Assembly: GCA_036362985.1 (NCBI GenBank)
Contig: JAYGXS010000003.1
Location: 48,441,372 to 48,505,371, forward strand
Reading direction: 5' to 3'
Length of the DNA stretch: 64,000 bases
DNA from: Ligula intestinalis
Lineage: Eukaryota; Platyhelminthes; Cestoda; Diphyllobothriidea; Diphyllobothriidae
The translations under genes and the position numbers were made by a program. The notes under the pieces were generated by a model. It was not told the DNA's origin and searched no databases. It was given only the letters and a program-made list of their open reading frames with translations. Shown piece by piece: positions 23,138 through 34,208 of the stretch (the stretch's first letter is position 1; the number at the start of each line of letters is the position of its first letter).

Positions 23138-23550
23138 TGTAGCGCCTTCCATCCCCCATTTCACGCCACTGATCGCATTTCCTGGCCTGCCTCTGGGACA
23201 GCCGCCAACTCTGCGCGAACGCTTGCCTCGCGCAGCTGCTAGCATGTGCACATTTGTAGACCGACCCCAATCTGTCTGGCCTATCACTCCCAGAGCCGAC
23301 TCACTAAAATAACCAATCAGTTTTACGCTCTAACGACTGCTATGCTCACACACTTCGGACAGTGGTCCTCTCGCGTGTGACTGTGCACTCGTCCTACACT
23401 GAAAATTCTCCTACCTATTCTCCACAACTTCTTTACGGAATAATCTATTCCTCCCATCTGGTGTCTTGCTTCTTGTCTTTCCCACATGGAACCGGGCCTG
23501 AAGATCGCAGTGGCAACGGTTTTTACCCCTTGACGTAACCAACTGTAGTA
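23138..23550 (+). mobile_element. Solo LTR-A, diverged long subfamily
   Basis: Begins TGTAGCGCCTTCCATCC, contains TTCTCCTACCTATTCTCC and GGAACCGGGCCTGAAGATCG, and ends CTGTAGTA. No target duplication recognised. Resembles 28222-28481. Confidence 0.7.
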
Positions 23551-23802
23551 AGACTACACCGAGATCTTGCAAATCTTCCTCGCTGTCCTTTAAAGAAATT
23601 TAGAAATCTGGGAAGCGGCAGGCTCGGTTAACTGCCGGAAAACTGAAGCACCTGCCTTTGAGACCAACCGGAGACGGAATGTCAAGGCAACGCGTCAGGC
23701 GCGAGAGACATGAATATCACGAATCGGCGCCGTTTTTACCCAATTTTTTACTGTTAACTGTCGTTCAGGGAGTGAGAGGGTTTCGTTGAGCACCCCTGGA
23801 GC

Positions 23803-24230
23803 TGTAGAGACCCTGTATTCTAACACATGCATGTCCCGCATGTCTGGCTCTCGTGCGCGCCAGACGTGTCAAGGTCACGGACGTGTCTGGTTTCACTGGC
23901 CAACCACTTCTCAAGGCCAGGGGAAAAATGAACTTACTGCGGGACTGTTTACGTTCAGTCACTCCCAGAACCGGCGACCTACTGGTCGGTTGTAGTTTTC
24001 TGGACCCGTTGATCTACTCGCCGGACTGCACCTCTGGACTTCCGCCTGTTCATGTCTGGACTGCACTTTTCCGGGAGTCACTTACCGATTACTTACATTC
24101 GACTCCTGTTACACCTTATTAACTTCTCCCTAACACTCTGGCTTTCCACGCCTTATATCATCCACTAGTTCATAACCGTTGGGATACTTTCTATCGTCTA
24201 TTATCAGGCCGGACCACGTCGTATTCCACA
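23803..24230 (+). mobile_element. LTR-E copy 1
   Basis: TGTAGAGACCC...GTATTCCACA, 428 bp, with 4-bp flanks GAGC/GAGT (one mismatch). Shares CTGGCCAACCACTTCTCAAG and GGCCGGACCAC with 31682-32138. Confidence 0.8.
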
Positions 24231-24386
24231 GAGTCACCAAAATTTAACCAAAATCAATTAGTTTTTGTTCCATTTCCCACCGTATTTATCACTCTAAGTT
24301 TTTTAAATTAAAGCCTTGTAGTACTTGTGCTCCGGACATCTGATGTTACCCTGCACTTCTCACGCGTACGTGCACAAGTATAACAA

Positions 24387-24714
24387 TATCGCAGTGACTT
24401 AAGCTTGTAGATTATGCTGCGATCTACAGGCCTGGTCCCCTGTTGGATGCGAGAATAGTACAGTCTGTACAGAGCTGACGGAGAATCAATTGGAGGAAGC
24501 TGACAGGCAGACGAACATGCGTCTGCGCCCGAACGAGGCAGCGTCCGAAGTTTGAGGGTGCAGGAGTCATCAGGGAGTCACCAGCGTGTTCATATGTGAC
24601 TCAACTACAGTGAAACGATTGGCCAGACCGGATGTGGGTAGGCAAACACTGATGCTTGCGCACTTGCTATCAACCGCGAGCGATTGAACATGCACGCGGA
24701 AAGGGGTCAGTACA
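24387..24714 (-). mobile_element. Solo LTR-A, TSD ACAA
   Basis: TATCGCAGTGACTTAAG...GGTCAGTACA, 328 bp, flanked exactly by ACAA. Includes the inverted CCAAT motif ACGATTGGCCAGACC. Confidence 0.85.
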
Positions 24715-25211
24715 ACAACGGCAGTCCGGTTCTGGGCCAATCACGGCTATCCAACACGCTACATAAACATGACTGCTAACTCACGTCTGCTCTCGCTCTA
24801 GGCACAATAACGCATGACTCACTGTGACGCGGCCCTTCAACAATTTGTAAGTTCTAAATCGGGATGGCGGAGAGACAGTTGAATGGATAGAGTTTAATTG
24901 ATGCGATGCACACAACTCAGCCAGCAGGAACAATTAAATTTCTGATCAGACACTTTCCGTCGGCAGCCGTGTCGGCGGCTATTTTTTTGTTCGGCTAAAT
25001 GCGAAGTGTAGGCTGTTGCGGCCACTCGATGCAAACAGAATCGTTGCTCAGCCTCGTTAGCCGGAGGTTCTTCTCCCTCTAGTAACGTCTTTCAAACTTT
25101 ACTCTTTCTGGACAGAATAGAGGTACGTAACTCGTCCATACCATTGTGTTCTAAGACTCGCTCTTGAGCCTGCCAAAAGCCGCTCAGCGGCTAGCACATA
25201 ATAGGCAGAAG

Positions 25212-25613
25212 TATCGCAGGGAGTTAAGTAAGTTAAACCCTAGCAAATGCGATCTTCAGACCATGGTTACTTAGTTGAGAATGTCTTGGGAGGGTCAAGT
25301 AAGTAGGAACAGTATATTGTGTACACAGAGAAACGAAGAATAGATGGAAAGATATTTGACTTGGAGAGCATACGACCGGCCAGGGGAGACAGTCGAGTCC
25401 TAGTGTTGGTTTGTTAGCAGTCAGGCCAGTGGACAGAGAGCATTCATTGGCTGGGTCGGCCTGTGATTGGTTGGATAGTGTGTGGGTAGACATCGACGTG
25501 GGTGGTCCTTGTTATGCGCGCCAGTGAGTCTGGCGGCCGCCCTGACCCTGAAGTCTAGAGGGATTGAGTTCACGACAGGGAGTTCAGGCGTCGGGCTGGC
25601 AGTGACCCCTACA
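25212..25613 (-). mobile_element. Solo LTR-A, GTGTACAC subfamily
   Basis: TATCGCAGGGAGTTAAG...GTGACCCCTACA, 402 bp. Closest to 49803-50588 (shared GACTTGGAGAGCATAC and GCGCCAGTGAGTCTGG). Confidence 0.8.
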
Positions 25614-25624
25614 AAATTACATTA

Positions 25625-25778
25625 CGGACATAGGCTAGGGAGACTGGAATGATCATTTCTGGCTTTATCAGCAAGTCATGTCCAACCCCAGGTGTTGCGA
25701 CACCAACGGCTCGAACCCGCGACATTGTTGGCCAGACGTCCAACGCGCCAACCACTGTGCCACGGGCTCGTTGCCTTG
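25625..25778 (-). mobile_element. tRNA-derived SINE H, head and proximal body
   Basis: The reverse complement reads CCCGTGGCACAGTGGTTGGC (A-box region) and then CGCGGGTTCGAGCC (B box), followed by the body CTGGGGTTGGACATGAC and ATTCCAGTCTCCCT. The body is shared with 26015-26190 and 56520-56800. Confidence 0.7.
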
Positions 25779-25864
25779 CCAATTTCTATCAAGAATATTA
25801 ACAATAGTAGATTGGCGCTCACCGATCGGTTACAGAAATCCTTTTTTTCCTTCCCTTGTACTTT

Positions 25865-25985
25865 TTCGGTTATACATTTCTGCCTCTAATCTACTAGCCG
25901 TTGAGCGACTGCTGGCGGACCTCGAGAGTTAGTCCCAAGGCACAACGAGGCGAGTGAGTTCCGTAACCAATCGATGAGCGGCCGG
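25865..25985 (+). mobile_element. SINE H distal body fragment
   Basis: GACTGCTGGCGGACCTCGAG and GTGAGTTCCGTAACCAATCG match the tail of the SINE at 56520-56800. A short minus-strand tail (GCGCTCACCGATCGGTTAC) precedes it near 25833, so this is a nest of SINE pieces. Confidence 0.55.
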
Positions 25986-26014
25986 GTACCATGGCAAATA
26001 TTCCCTATCGAAAC

Positions 26015-26190
26015 CGGCAAGGCAACGAACCCAAGGCGCAGTAGTTAGCGCCTTAGACTTCTGATCAAGCAGGTCCGGAGTTAGAGCCTTGGGTGAAGCA
26101 CCACTTGGAATCGGGTATGACTGGCTGGTGCCGGGTTATAAGCTGGAAATGGCCATTCCAGTCTCCCTTGTATTTCTTCTTGAAATAGAA
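26015..26190 (+). mobile_element. tRNA-derived SINE H, divergent head
   Basis: CCCAAGGCGCAGTAGTTAGC (A box), then GGAGTTAGAGCCTTGGG in place of the B box, then the shared body GACTGGCTGGTGCCGGG and CATTCCAGTCTCCCTTG. It is head-to-head with 25625-25778, and both share GGCAAGGCAACGA just 5' of the head. Confidence 0.65.
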
Positions 26191-26685
26191 TATCCTCACA
26201 ACGAACGTCCCAGTTCTTTCTCTTCTTTTTCAGGACTTCACCCGAAGGTCGTAATGGCCAGACTCTCTCTATGGTTTAGGCTGCTGGACACCCTCGGGGC
26301 ACTTTTATTAATTCGACCGTGTCATTGCAGCAATAATCCGTGCCTGGTATGTTTGTTTATGGTCACGTACAGCCCAGGTGGTGCACACCACTTTTCTCCT
26401 TCCGGTACTTCAATCAGCATTTCAGACGTAAACAACAATCCCCTGTCATAATACAGCTCCGGCAATACGACTGATGATGGCATGACTGAGCTTTTTGTGA
26501 CCTTCTAAAAGATAAACAGAGAGGGTGTCCATGTGTGGCCTCAATTAAAATTGCGTAAGGGTTGTATCCACTACAATAGAATGCGAGGTCAATCTTTTCT
26601 ACTGCCGTCGTAAACATTGCAAGCACAACTAAATTGGACACAAAGGACCACAATTGCAAAAAATCTTTTTTCTATGGGGTGAATA

Positions 26686-27103
26686 TATCACTGTGGGTTA
26701 AGTTAACAGGGGCAACTCTTGCCACTTAGATCTCCAGGCCTGGTTCTTCGTGAGAAGGAGAGAAAGTAAGATATCAGATGGAAGGAATAGTTTATTCTGT
26801 AGAGAAGGAATGGACAAAAGGTGGGAGGAATTTGACTGTCGGACGAACGCATAACCGCAGGCCAGAGTGTGTAAGCTCGGCAGTCGTCGCAGTAAGGTCC
26901 TTTGTAAATCAACTACGGGGAGATGACTGGTCAGGCTGGTGCAGGCTGATGCGTGCGCGCTTCCAGGCAGCCGGAAGGGTTTGAGCGTTGGTGTGGTTTG
27001 TGGCACCTGCGATTTTATGTCTCACAGGCGACCGAGACTGCATCACGCAACCTCATGTGTGGCGTAACGTGGGAGGAGGAAATGGCGCTACCGAGGCACT
27101 ATA
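26686..27103 (-). mobile_element. Solo LTR-A, long subfamily
   Basis: TATCACTGTGGGTTAAG...GGCACTATA. Contains GGAATAGTTTATTCTGTAGAG and the CACCTGCGATTTTATG region. No clear target duplication. Confidence 0.7.
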
Positions 27104-27339
27104 TGCATTTCCGAAAGCCCTTCCTTATTCTATTGTATTCGTCCGATGATGATTTAATCGAAAACGTTCGTTCACCTAGATTTAATTCCTGAGAAACTCT
27201 TTTGTTTCCAGAATGCATCTTACATGAACTCACCGCGCAAGGGTTTTTGATAAGTTAATGTTATTAACCCATGCTTTTTAAATATTATCTTACAGACTTA
27301 TCATCCACGTTGTTTTAAACACGCGGCATTGTAAAGCTG

Positions 27340-27384
27340 AAAAGAAGAAGAAAAAGAAGACGAAGACGAAGAAGAAGACGGAAA
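27340..27384 (+). repeat. Purine-rich GAA/GAC microsatellite
   Basis: Roughly 45 bases of imperfect AAGAAGAAG/GACGAA triplets on one strand, a potential triplex-forming tract. Confidence 0.7.
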
Positions 27385-27659
27385 TTTTGAAACTTCTTTT
27401 TTGTTTTGTCTCGCTCTTCCCTTTCCCCTTGCGTTGAGCTCCAAATCAGGTGATGCAACTGTGTTGCATATAAGGCGGACCTATACTAGCATCAGTTCGA
27501 TCGTCATGAACGGAGATGTCTACTGTGTACTCCGAAGTACAGGTGCGCGAAAAAAGATTGGTTGACTTCGTTGGAATGTTTGCGAAGACACAAAATCGGA
27601 CAACATGCAGTTTATTTGCTCAGCATTCTCGGATAGTTATTGAGGAGCGTGATGAAATT

Positions 27660-27785
27660 TAAAGCTTCGGTGTGCCTTCGTAGCTCGATGATAGAGCGTT
27701 GGCTGTACAAAAGCCTTCCCTGGTGCGTATGTTCGAATCCCACCAAGGCCGCTTATTTTTTCCAATTAGGTCAATTTGATTTTGG
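27660..27785 (+). mobile_element. tRNA-derived SINE, family G, copy 2
   Basis: GTAGCTCGATGATAGAGC (A-box region), GGCTGTACAAAAGCC, GTTCGAATCCCACC (B box), then CCAATTAGGTCAATTTG. The same order and tail occur at 5700-5830. The anticodon-loop sequences of the two copies differ. Confidence 0.65.
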
Positions 27786-27889
27786 GAGAGATAATTCGAA
27801 GGACATGGAGAGGAAAATCAGTCCAGGAACCAGTAGCACTGACTGCTAAATTGTGCTTAAACACAGATACAAACATTTTGAGTGACTGT

Positions 27890-28000
27890 CTGAGGTGTGA
27901 TTGACCGCCATCGCGTGTTCTCATGTGTTGCGTGACGCGGGAGGAGGAAGTGGCACTAAAGAGCTGCCACAGTATCTCACCTAAAACTACTCAATAAATA
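27890..28000 (-). mobile_element. LTR-A fragment (5' end region)
   Basis: Shares CTCATGTGTTGCGTGACGCGGGAGGAGGAA with the end of 26686-27103. Fragment only. Confidence 0.45.
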
Positions 28001-28221
28001 TTGACACGGTATACGGATTTGCCGTTGACGTACAACGCAACCATTAACTTTTTCAAGCCGCCCTAGCAACCTGGCTCCCTCCTGCCAACCACGGCCACCC
28101 ACGATGGTCACAAAAATAACGTTATTACCTATCGAATTCGCTAAATTTAGCTATTCTTCCGACGTTCGGATTAATTTATCGCTGAAACTCCGGCCTCGGA
28201 AGGAAGTACTTTCAATGACCC

Positions 28222-28481
28222 TGTCTCACCTTCCACCTCTGCTGCTACGCCACGCATGAGGTCACTTGACTGCTGTTCTCGGCCCGCCTCTGGGGCAACC
28301 ATTTTTGGGTGCCGAAAACTGCGTCAACAGCCAATCTCTTGCAGCTGCTAGCAAGTGCGCATGCACCAGTACTCGTCTATCTCAATCCAGTCTAGCATCT
28401 CACCTTTTCTCTTCCCACGAGACACCGGGCCTGGAGATTGAGTTGCAAGAGTTGTACCCATTAACTTACGCCACTGCGTTA
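28222..28481 (+). mobile_element. Solo LTR-A, internally shortened
   Basis: TGTCTCACCTTCCACC...CCACTGCGTTA. Contains CAGCTGCTAGCAAGTGCGCA and GAGACACCGGGCCTGGAGAT. The polyadenylation block seen in other copies is missing. Confidence 0.65.
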
Positions 28482-28848
28482 TTTGGGACCGCGACATGAG
28501 TTCAACTCGTAACAGGATATAAGTGAAGAAATACTTGGTCTGCTGAACCTGCACCGAAGTGGCTGCTATGGGCGGAAACAAAATACCCAAGATTTAAACT
28601 ACAAAGCACCTCGTTTACCCTTGCCATATGGTGAACCCAATGACTGTTTTTAAAGTTGTATACTTCGGTCGACGACTGGGCGCCTCCTGCGCTTTTTAGA
28701 CGAGGGGCTATATGGCGAAAACCGGAAATCTGTAAGCAGCTCGATCACGTGATTAGCCTCGCAGCTTGTGTAAAAATCGATGATTAACATACGGTATCCC
28801 CGATTCTATCTACAATCCTTTCACTCCTCTCCTGCCCCCTCCCGTCCC

Positions 28849-28975
28849 CTGCAGGACTGACTGCGTTGCAGTTTTAATCACGCTTGACAGGTTTTCACTG
28901 AAATCAGAAGAAGCATGCTTAAATAACTCTCCTCTCTTCCCCACCCTACTATGAGCACTTGCATATTTGTAACGA
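28849..28975 (+). repeat. Repeat J (third copy of the 14172/15016 terminus)
   Basis: CTGCAGGACTGACTGCGTTGC, TTTTAATCACGCTTGACAGG and TAACTCTCCTCTC correspond to 14890-15016 and to the reverse of 14172-14310. Confidence 0.6.
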
Positions 28976-28977
28976 CC

Positions 28978-29272
28978 CGCGCATGGTACTTTGAATTAGT
29001 ATGAATGGTGCGTTAGCCGACCGGTACCCAAGGCCCGTAAGAGAGAGGCAGGAAAATACGAGCGAGCTCGAGGCAGTGTGTGTTCAGACAAAGCAAGTTA
29101 GCGCAAGTCGCTCTCACACAAAGGCTGAATGTATTTAAGGGGGCGCGAGACAGGCATAGTCCGAGACAATTGGTGAATAAGAATCGAGCAGACAAGACTG
29201 ACAGACAGCCAGGTAGATCGGCGACGTCTTTGTGCGTGCTGACTCATGGGAATAGCGGCATTCCCAATAACA
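28978..29272 (+). mobile_element. LTR-K copy
   Basis: TGTAACGACCCGCGCATGG...CCCAATAACA with a TATTTAAGGGGGCGCGAGA core-promoter-like box. Homologous to the reverse complement of 49888-50250. Ends approximate. Confidence 0.5.
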
Positions 29273-29851
29273 TCAAACTGACAGTTAGTGCTTTATGTGC
29301 CTATCAATTTTTAGCCCTCTAGGTCCATATTTAATTTACAACATGACAACTGCCAATAGGCAATAACCATACGTAGGTAAGTCCGAGGTCACGATATTCT
29401 TACTTTTTTGTCTAAGCATCGACTATCCGCTTGGCTTCAAAATGGCTGTTCCAGTCTTTAAGACAATGTACCTACTTATTGATCTTGAACGGGGTCCTCT
29501 AGGGTTGATTTGCAGGCACTAGAGACAGGGCTTCGGGGCATCCTCGTGACAAAATGTGTGCTCAGGTTTTCGGCGTTCACGCGGAGTGACGTAGGTTAAC
29601 TGAAGTCGTAATCTCACACTCACGTAGACAGTACATTTTCCATCCATCAGGAACCAGTAGCCCGTCCAGGCTTTTTGACCGAAAGACAGCTTTGTGGCTG
29701 ACTTAACATGGGCCTCCATTTAACGTGCATATACGGTATCTGGAGGGCTCGAATACACACAATCGGTGATGATGCAGTTTTGTTCAATAACCATGTGGCC
29801 ACTGCCTCTGTACTTAAAGGGGTCCGAGTTGGTATGGGCATTGGAAGTGTT

Positions 29852-30255
29852 TATCGCAAGAGGTAAGCTAATAAGGTTAACACCTCGCAGCTGCGACCTT
29901 TAGACCCGGTTCCTCGCGGCAAGAGAAAAGTTGACACGTCAAGTACTAGGAACAGTTTGTTCTGTACAGAAGGAGGTAGAAATAGGCAGGAGGAAGTTGA
30001 CTTTCGGACGAGCGCAGTCACCTCCTTAGCGGGGCGGCACCCAGAATGTTTGAGCATAGGCACTCATCGCGGTCAGACCCTTTGTGAGTAGGCTTTGAAG
30101 GTTATTGGCCAGACTTATTGGGGTCAGCCTATGACTGCGCGCATGCTATTGGTTGACGCTTTCCCGTGGAGTTTGCAGCACCTGTGATTGGCTGCCCAGA
30201 GACCGACAGCAGTGAGCGTCCACGTGTGAGTGTCCATTTCTAGTGGGTCACTCGG
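29852..30255 (-). mobile_element. Solo LTR-A
   Basis: TATCGCAAGAGGTAAG, GACCTTTAGACCCGGTTCC, GTTCTGTACAGAAGG, ending GGGTCACTCGG. Diverged ends, no target duplication. Confidence 0.75.
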
Positions 30256-31057
30256 CTTCGTTTTGGGTGATTTATGAACGCAACTAATAGGAAAAAATCA
30301 AACGGCTACCCTATCTAGGTTAGCTCATCAGTTGAAGTAATAACGCAGTGTAGCCATCATGCAAAACACGAATTCACGGAAATGCAATTGCGAGTTGGGT
30401 ATCACTCGGTGGCCAATTGGAACAACCCCAGATGTGTAAGGTGAATAAGGTCATTGTGCCAGCGATTGCTACCGCTACTTCTCAATTACCTCCTTAAACT
30501 CGCATTTTCGTTGATATTTGTAAGTAACCGAACGTTGTAAAGGCAACAGAAGGACCTCTGGTCACATTTTTAAAGGAGTTGCGTATTCTTCATGCAGAGA
30601 GCACGTTAAGTGCACAAAAGGTGTGTCATTTACGGTTGTCGCATCCCCGTACGCCCACCGAATGAGACCCCCGCTGTCGCACATGCGGGATCCCAGTACA
30701 AATACTATCTCAAGCGTATATGGCGAACACCCCGCGACATCCCAAGGAATCGAACCACACTGCGCGCCCATGTCACTAAAAGCGGTTGGATTGCACACAG
30801 AAATCCCCGAGAACGATGATGCCCTAGAGCAGGGGTTACCAAGCGCGTTGTCCTGGCGGTGAATCCAATTATGGCTGACGAGTCGGATGCATGCCATAGA
30901 AGTCGGCAGGCAACGCATACCTGTTGGTAGGTGTTGGATGTTTGTAGAACTGGTCTGGTTTATTCGATATTCGAGTGCTGTGCTCTTAGCTTTAACCTCT
31001 TGCAAGGGATAGACCTCGTATATTCCCGTTCCTATTGTTATGGCAGTTCGCCAGGCC
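30256..31057. other. Anonymous spacer
   Basis: The minus-strand open frame 30562-31005 has no recognised domain. No repeat shared elsewhere in the window. Confidence 0.4.
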
Positions 31058-31409
31058 TACCGCAGTAGCTTAAGTTAAAAAAGGAAAACTCTTGCCGCTG
31101 CAATATTCAGGCCCAGTATCTCGTGGGAAGGAGAAGAATTGAGACGCTAGATGGAAGGAATGGTTTTTTTGTACAGAAGTAATTGAGAGTAGGTTTGAGG
31201 AAGTTGACAGTTGGACAATTGCACAACCACTCACGAGGGAGTAGGTGCCCGAGGTGTGTGAGCGTGGTAGTCGTCGCCGTGATGCCCTGCGTGAATTAGC
31301 CATATAGAGATGATTGGTCAGACCGGAATGGGGTAGGCAGATACTGGTGCATGCGCACCTGCAAGCAGCTGTGAGAGGCAAGCTTTGCGCGCAGATTCGG
31401 GTCGCTACA
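31058..31409 (-). mobile_element. Solo LTR-A
   Basis: TACCGCAGTAGCTTAAG...GGGTCGCTACA, with GTTGACAGTTGGAC and GATTGGTCAGACCGGAATGG. Confidence 0.75.
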
Positions 31410-31681
31410 CATGCACTGCCCCTCAAATCAAATTTGTAGCAGTCACAGTCACCTCGCCCCCCTAGTGAAATGTAGTCCAGCAGTTGCAAAAGGCGTATTC
31501 ACGTTGTCTCTACTGTTTTGACTGAGGAAGTAAGAGGGAGCCCTGAAGCCATGCAGACTTGTCGCGCTGTTGGAACCATTCAGCTTTGTTAGCGGACTCC
31601 ACTGATGACAGAAAATTTTCAAATAAAAAACAACGTACATTTTTACTGACCTTACTTTCAGCCTTAACCATCGCATTGCGT

Positions 31682-32138
31682 TGTAGCGACCCCCTTTCTT
31701 AGTCATGCTTTCTTCGGGCGCCGCGCGGACTAGGTCATGTCTGGCGTGACCACCAAGCGTACGCAAGACACCATAGTCAAGGCCTCCGTTCAAGGTCACT
31801 CCTGTCTGGCTTTCTTAAGGTGGTCTAGTCTCACTAGCCAACCACTTCTCAAGGTTAGACCAGTGCCCGAGATGCGGATGATTTGTTTACGCTCAGTCAC
31901 TTCCAGAGCCGACGACTCACTGTTCGGTTGCAGACTCTCTGGACTCTGGCTCATTCATGGTTGGCCTGCACTCGTCTGGAAGTCACTTCTCCTATTGCTT
32001 ACATACTACGCTTGTTCCTACCTTAGTAAATTCTCCCTGAAACTATGGCCTTTCACGCCTTATCCTATTACACTTGCTTATACATAATGGGATACGTTAG
32101 ATCGCCTATTATCTGGCCGGACCACATCGTATCCCACA
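31682..32138 (+). mobile_element. LTR-E copy 2, TSD GCGT
   Basis: TGTAGCGACCCCC...GTATCCCACA, 457 bp, with exact 4-bp flanks GCGT (31678-31681, 32139-32142). TG...CA ends identify it as a solo LTR. Confidence 0.85.
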
Positions 32139-32439
32139 GCGTCTTCACCCAGCGCGTGCTCTTACACGGTCACCCATGGCAGGTTATTCAGATGTCATGT
32201 CGGTGCTCCGGATAATATTACTCAGTAAGTCAGACTATCTCCAGAAAATGAGATGGTTTGTATAGCGGCCAGCCAATCACATATATGACTGTTTGACAGT
32301 CTATTCCAACGAGGTCCGCCGTGTGCTACACAGCATGATGGCGCAAGTACGGTGAATTGCCCATGAATTAAATTTTATAGGTAGTAGACTTGTACAGGAT
32401 TTACCGCACTCACTCCCCCTGCCCCCACCTTGGCTCTAT

Positions 32440-32645
32440 GTCAAAACCAAGTCAGGAGGCAAGTGATTGGTGCGGCTAGCACGATACCACACGTATGAGA
32501 GGGCCAAAGATACCACGCTGAGGAGGAGCCATTGAAACCTGACTCTCAGTCTACCACTACGCACTGGGCTGACCACGTGGTCCAAATGAACCCCGTCAGT
32601 TGGCAACCTTCCAAGCCACGGCTTTTAGGGTACCGTGATAGCTTC
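32440..32645 (+). repeat. Repeat B copy
   Basis: GAGGAGCCATTGAAACCTGACTCTCAGTC and CGTCAGTTGGCAACCTTCCAAGCCACGGCTTTTAG. Adjacent to a second copy. Confidence 0.6.
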
Positions 32646-32734
32646 AATAGCAACAGATTGCGTGGAGTCCTGGAACCTGTCAGTGTCCGGGCTGGTGGAA
32701 ATAGGTGCAGTAACTGACACACCTAATGACTTCG

Positions 32735-32945
32735 TCTACGTGTGTCACAAACTCCAAATGGGGAGGGGTATGGGCGGCCCACCGTACATATGCCTCAGAG
32801 TGCCAGAGGTTACGATACTAAGGGGTCGCTGCAGCTTCACCTTCAGCCTACTAGTTGGCCACTCCACACAAACTGAACTTACTGCAAGATCCTCCTTCAG
32901 TTCATCAAATAGGGACCTTCTTAGCCACGGCATTTAGCGCAAAGT
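32735..32945 (+). repeat. Repeat B copy
   Basis: AGAGTGCCAGAGGTTACGATAC, GTCGCTGCAGCTTCACCTTCAG and ACGGCATTTAGCGCA align with repeat B. In tandem with 32440-32645. Confidence 0.55.
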
Positions 32946-33090
32946 GATTGTCTCAGACTGTAATCACACATACAGCAGAGGGGTCACGTGTAGAAAGACA
33001 TTAAGAGCACACCTTCCGCCTGCGTGAAGGGTGCCAATTGCGTGCTTCCGTCATATGCTATTGGGTGTGCGTTTAAATTAGGTAGAGATA

Positions 33091-33429
33091 GGTAGTGACC
33101 CAACTCTGAGTGCACGCGTACTCGCCGCTGCTAGCAATTGCGCAACCAACACTGTCTGCGTACCCCTGTCTGGTCAATCACCTACAATGTTGACTGATAT
33201 AGGACCTCCTGCGTTGATTGCCGCACTGTAACACTTCGAACGCAACTCCTATCGTCGTCAGACGCACGCTCGTCCGACATTCAACTTCCTCCGCCTTATT
33301 CTCCACTATTTCTGTACAAAATAACCTTCTCCTTCCTTCTGGCGTCTCACGTATTCTCTGTCCACAAGGAACCCAGCCTGAAGATAGCACCGGTCAGGGT
33401 TCTCCTTATCAACTTTGTCCACTGCGATA
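33091..33429 (+). mobile_element. Solo LTR-A
   Basis: GGTAGTGACCCAACTC...CCACTGCGATA. Flanks GATA/TATA differ by one base. It has TTCTGTACAAAATAA at the polyadenylation site. Confidence 0.75.
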
Positions 33430-33656
33430 TATATGTTGTGATGTGGTATGGCCAGCGGTATTTTTATGACAAGTTTGCGTGGAGTTGTATTTGGCCGAAT
33501 AGACGCATGGGACGACTGAATGTGCGTGCGCAGTGTAAGTAGTTAAATCGGGCACAACGGGTGTACATTGGTGCTCCGGGCACTAGTTCGCTGGTGTCTG
33601 TGCTATGCATTTGCAGATCACTGACTAACCCGATGCACTATGCGCAAGTGCGGTGC

Positions 33657-34013
33657 TATCGCAGAGGGTTAAGTTAGTTAAAATCTAGCAACTGCCATCT
33701 TCCAGACCCAGTTCCTAAAAAGAGGAGAAACGTCTTGGGAAAGTCAGATTGTTAGGAAGAGTATATTTTGTACAGAATGGATGGGAGAATAGGCAGTAGA
33801 AAATTGACTGCCAGACATCCGCACAACCGCAAGCCCGCGGATGGCGTCTGAAGTGAAGTCTGCTTGGCAGTCGTCACATGAGGTCATCTGTGAGTCGGCC
33901 TGTGATTCGCTGTTCCAGTGGCCGGAAACAACAGCGCTTACAAGTGCACTTTGACTTGAGCTAGTCACGACAGGCGTTCACCAGTGCACTTCATGTGGAG
34001 CTAGTCACTACAG
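33657..34013 (-). mobile_element. Solo LTR-A with duplicated outer end
   Basis: TATCGCAGAGGGTTAAG to GAGCTAGTCACTACA. The last part is present twice (ends at 33972 and 34013), giving a tandem of about 40 bp (GTGCACTT...GAGCTAGTCAC) that also occurs at 59061-59140. Flanks GTGC/GTGG. Confidence 0.75.
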
Positions 34014-34208
34014 TGGCAACGAGAGCAGGATAGGTTAGCAGCTGTAAAGCCGGTTTCGTTGACCGCGCTGGCTGATGGGCGATTTTTAATACTGAAGATA
34101 AGGGAGTTCTGGGATTTGCCAAGTGTACTTGGTGAGTTGACATGGCGGCGAATTTCCCTTTCGTTGATGTGATTGAGACCTCAAGATGCAAAGGGACAGG
34201 CCTTTACT

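Noticed and set aside
30562..31005. 147-codon minus-strand open frame
   Set aside because: No recognised motif, and no support from a conserved repeat or splice structure.
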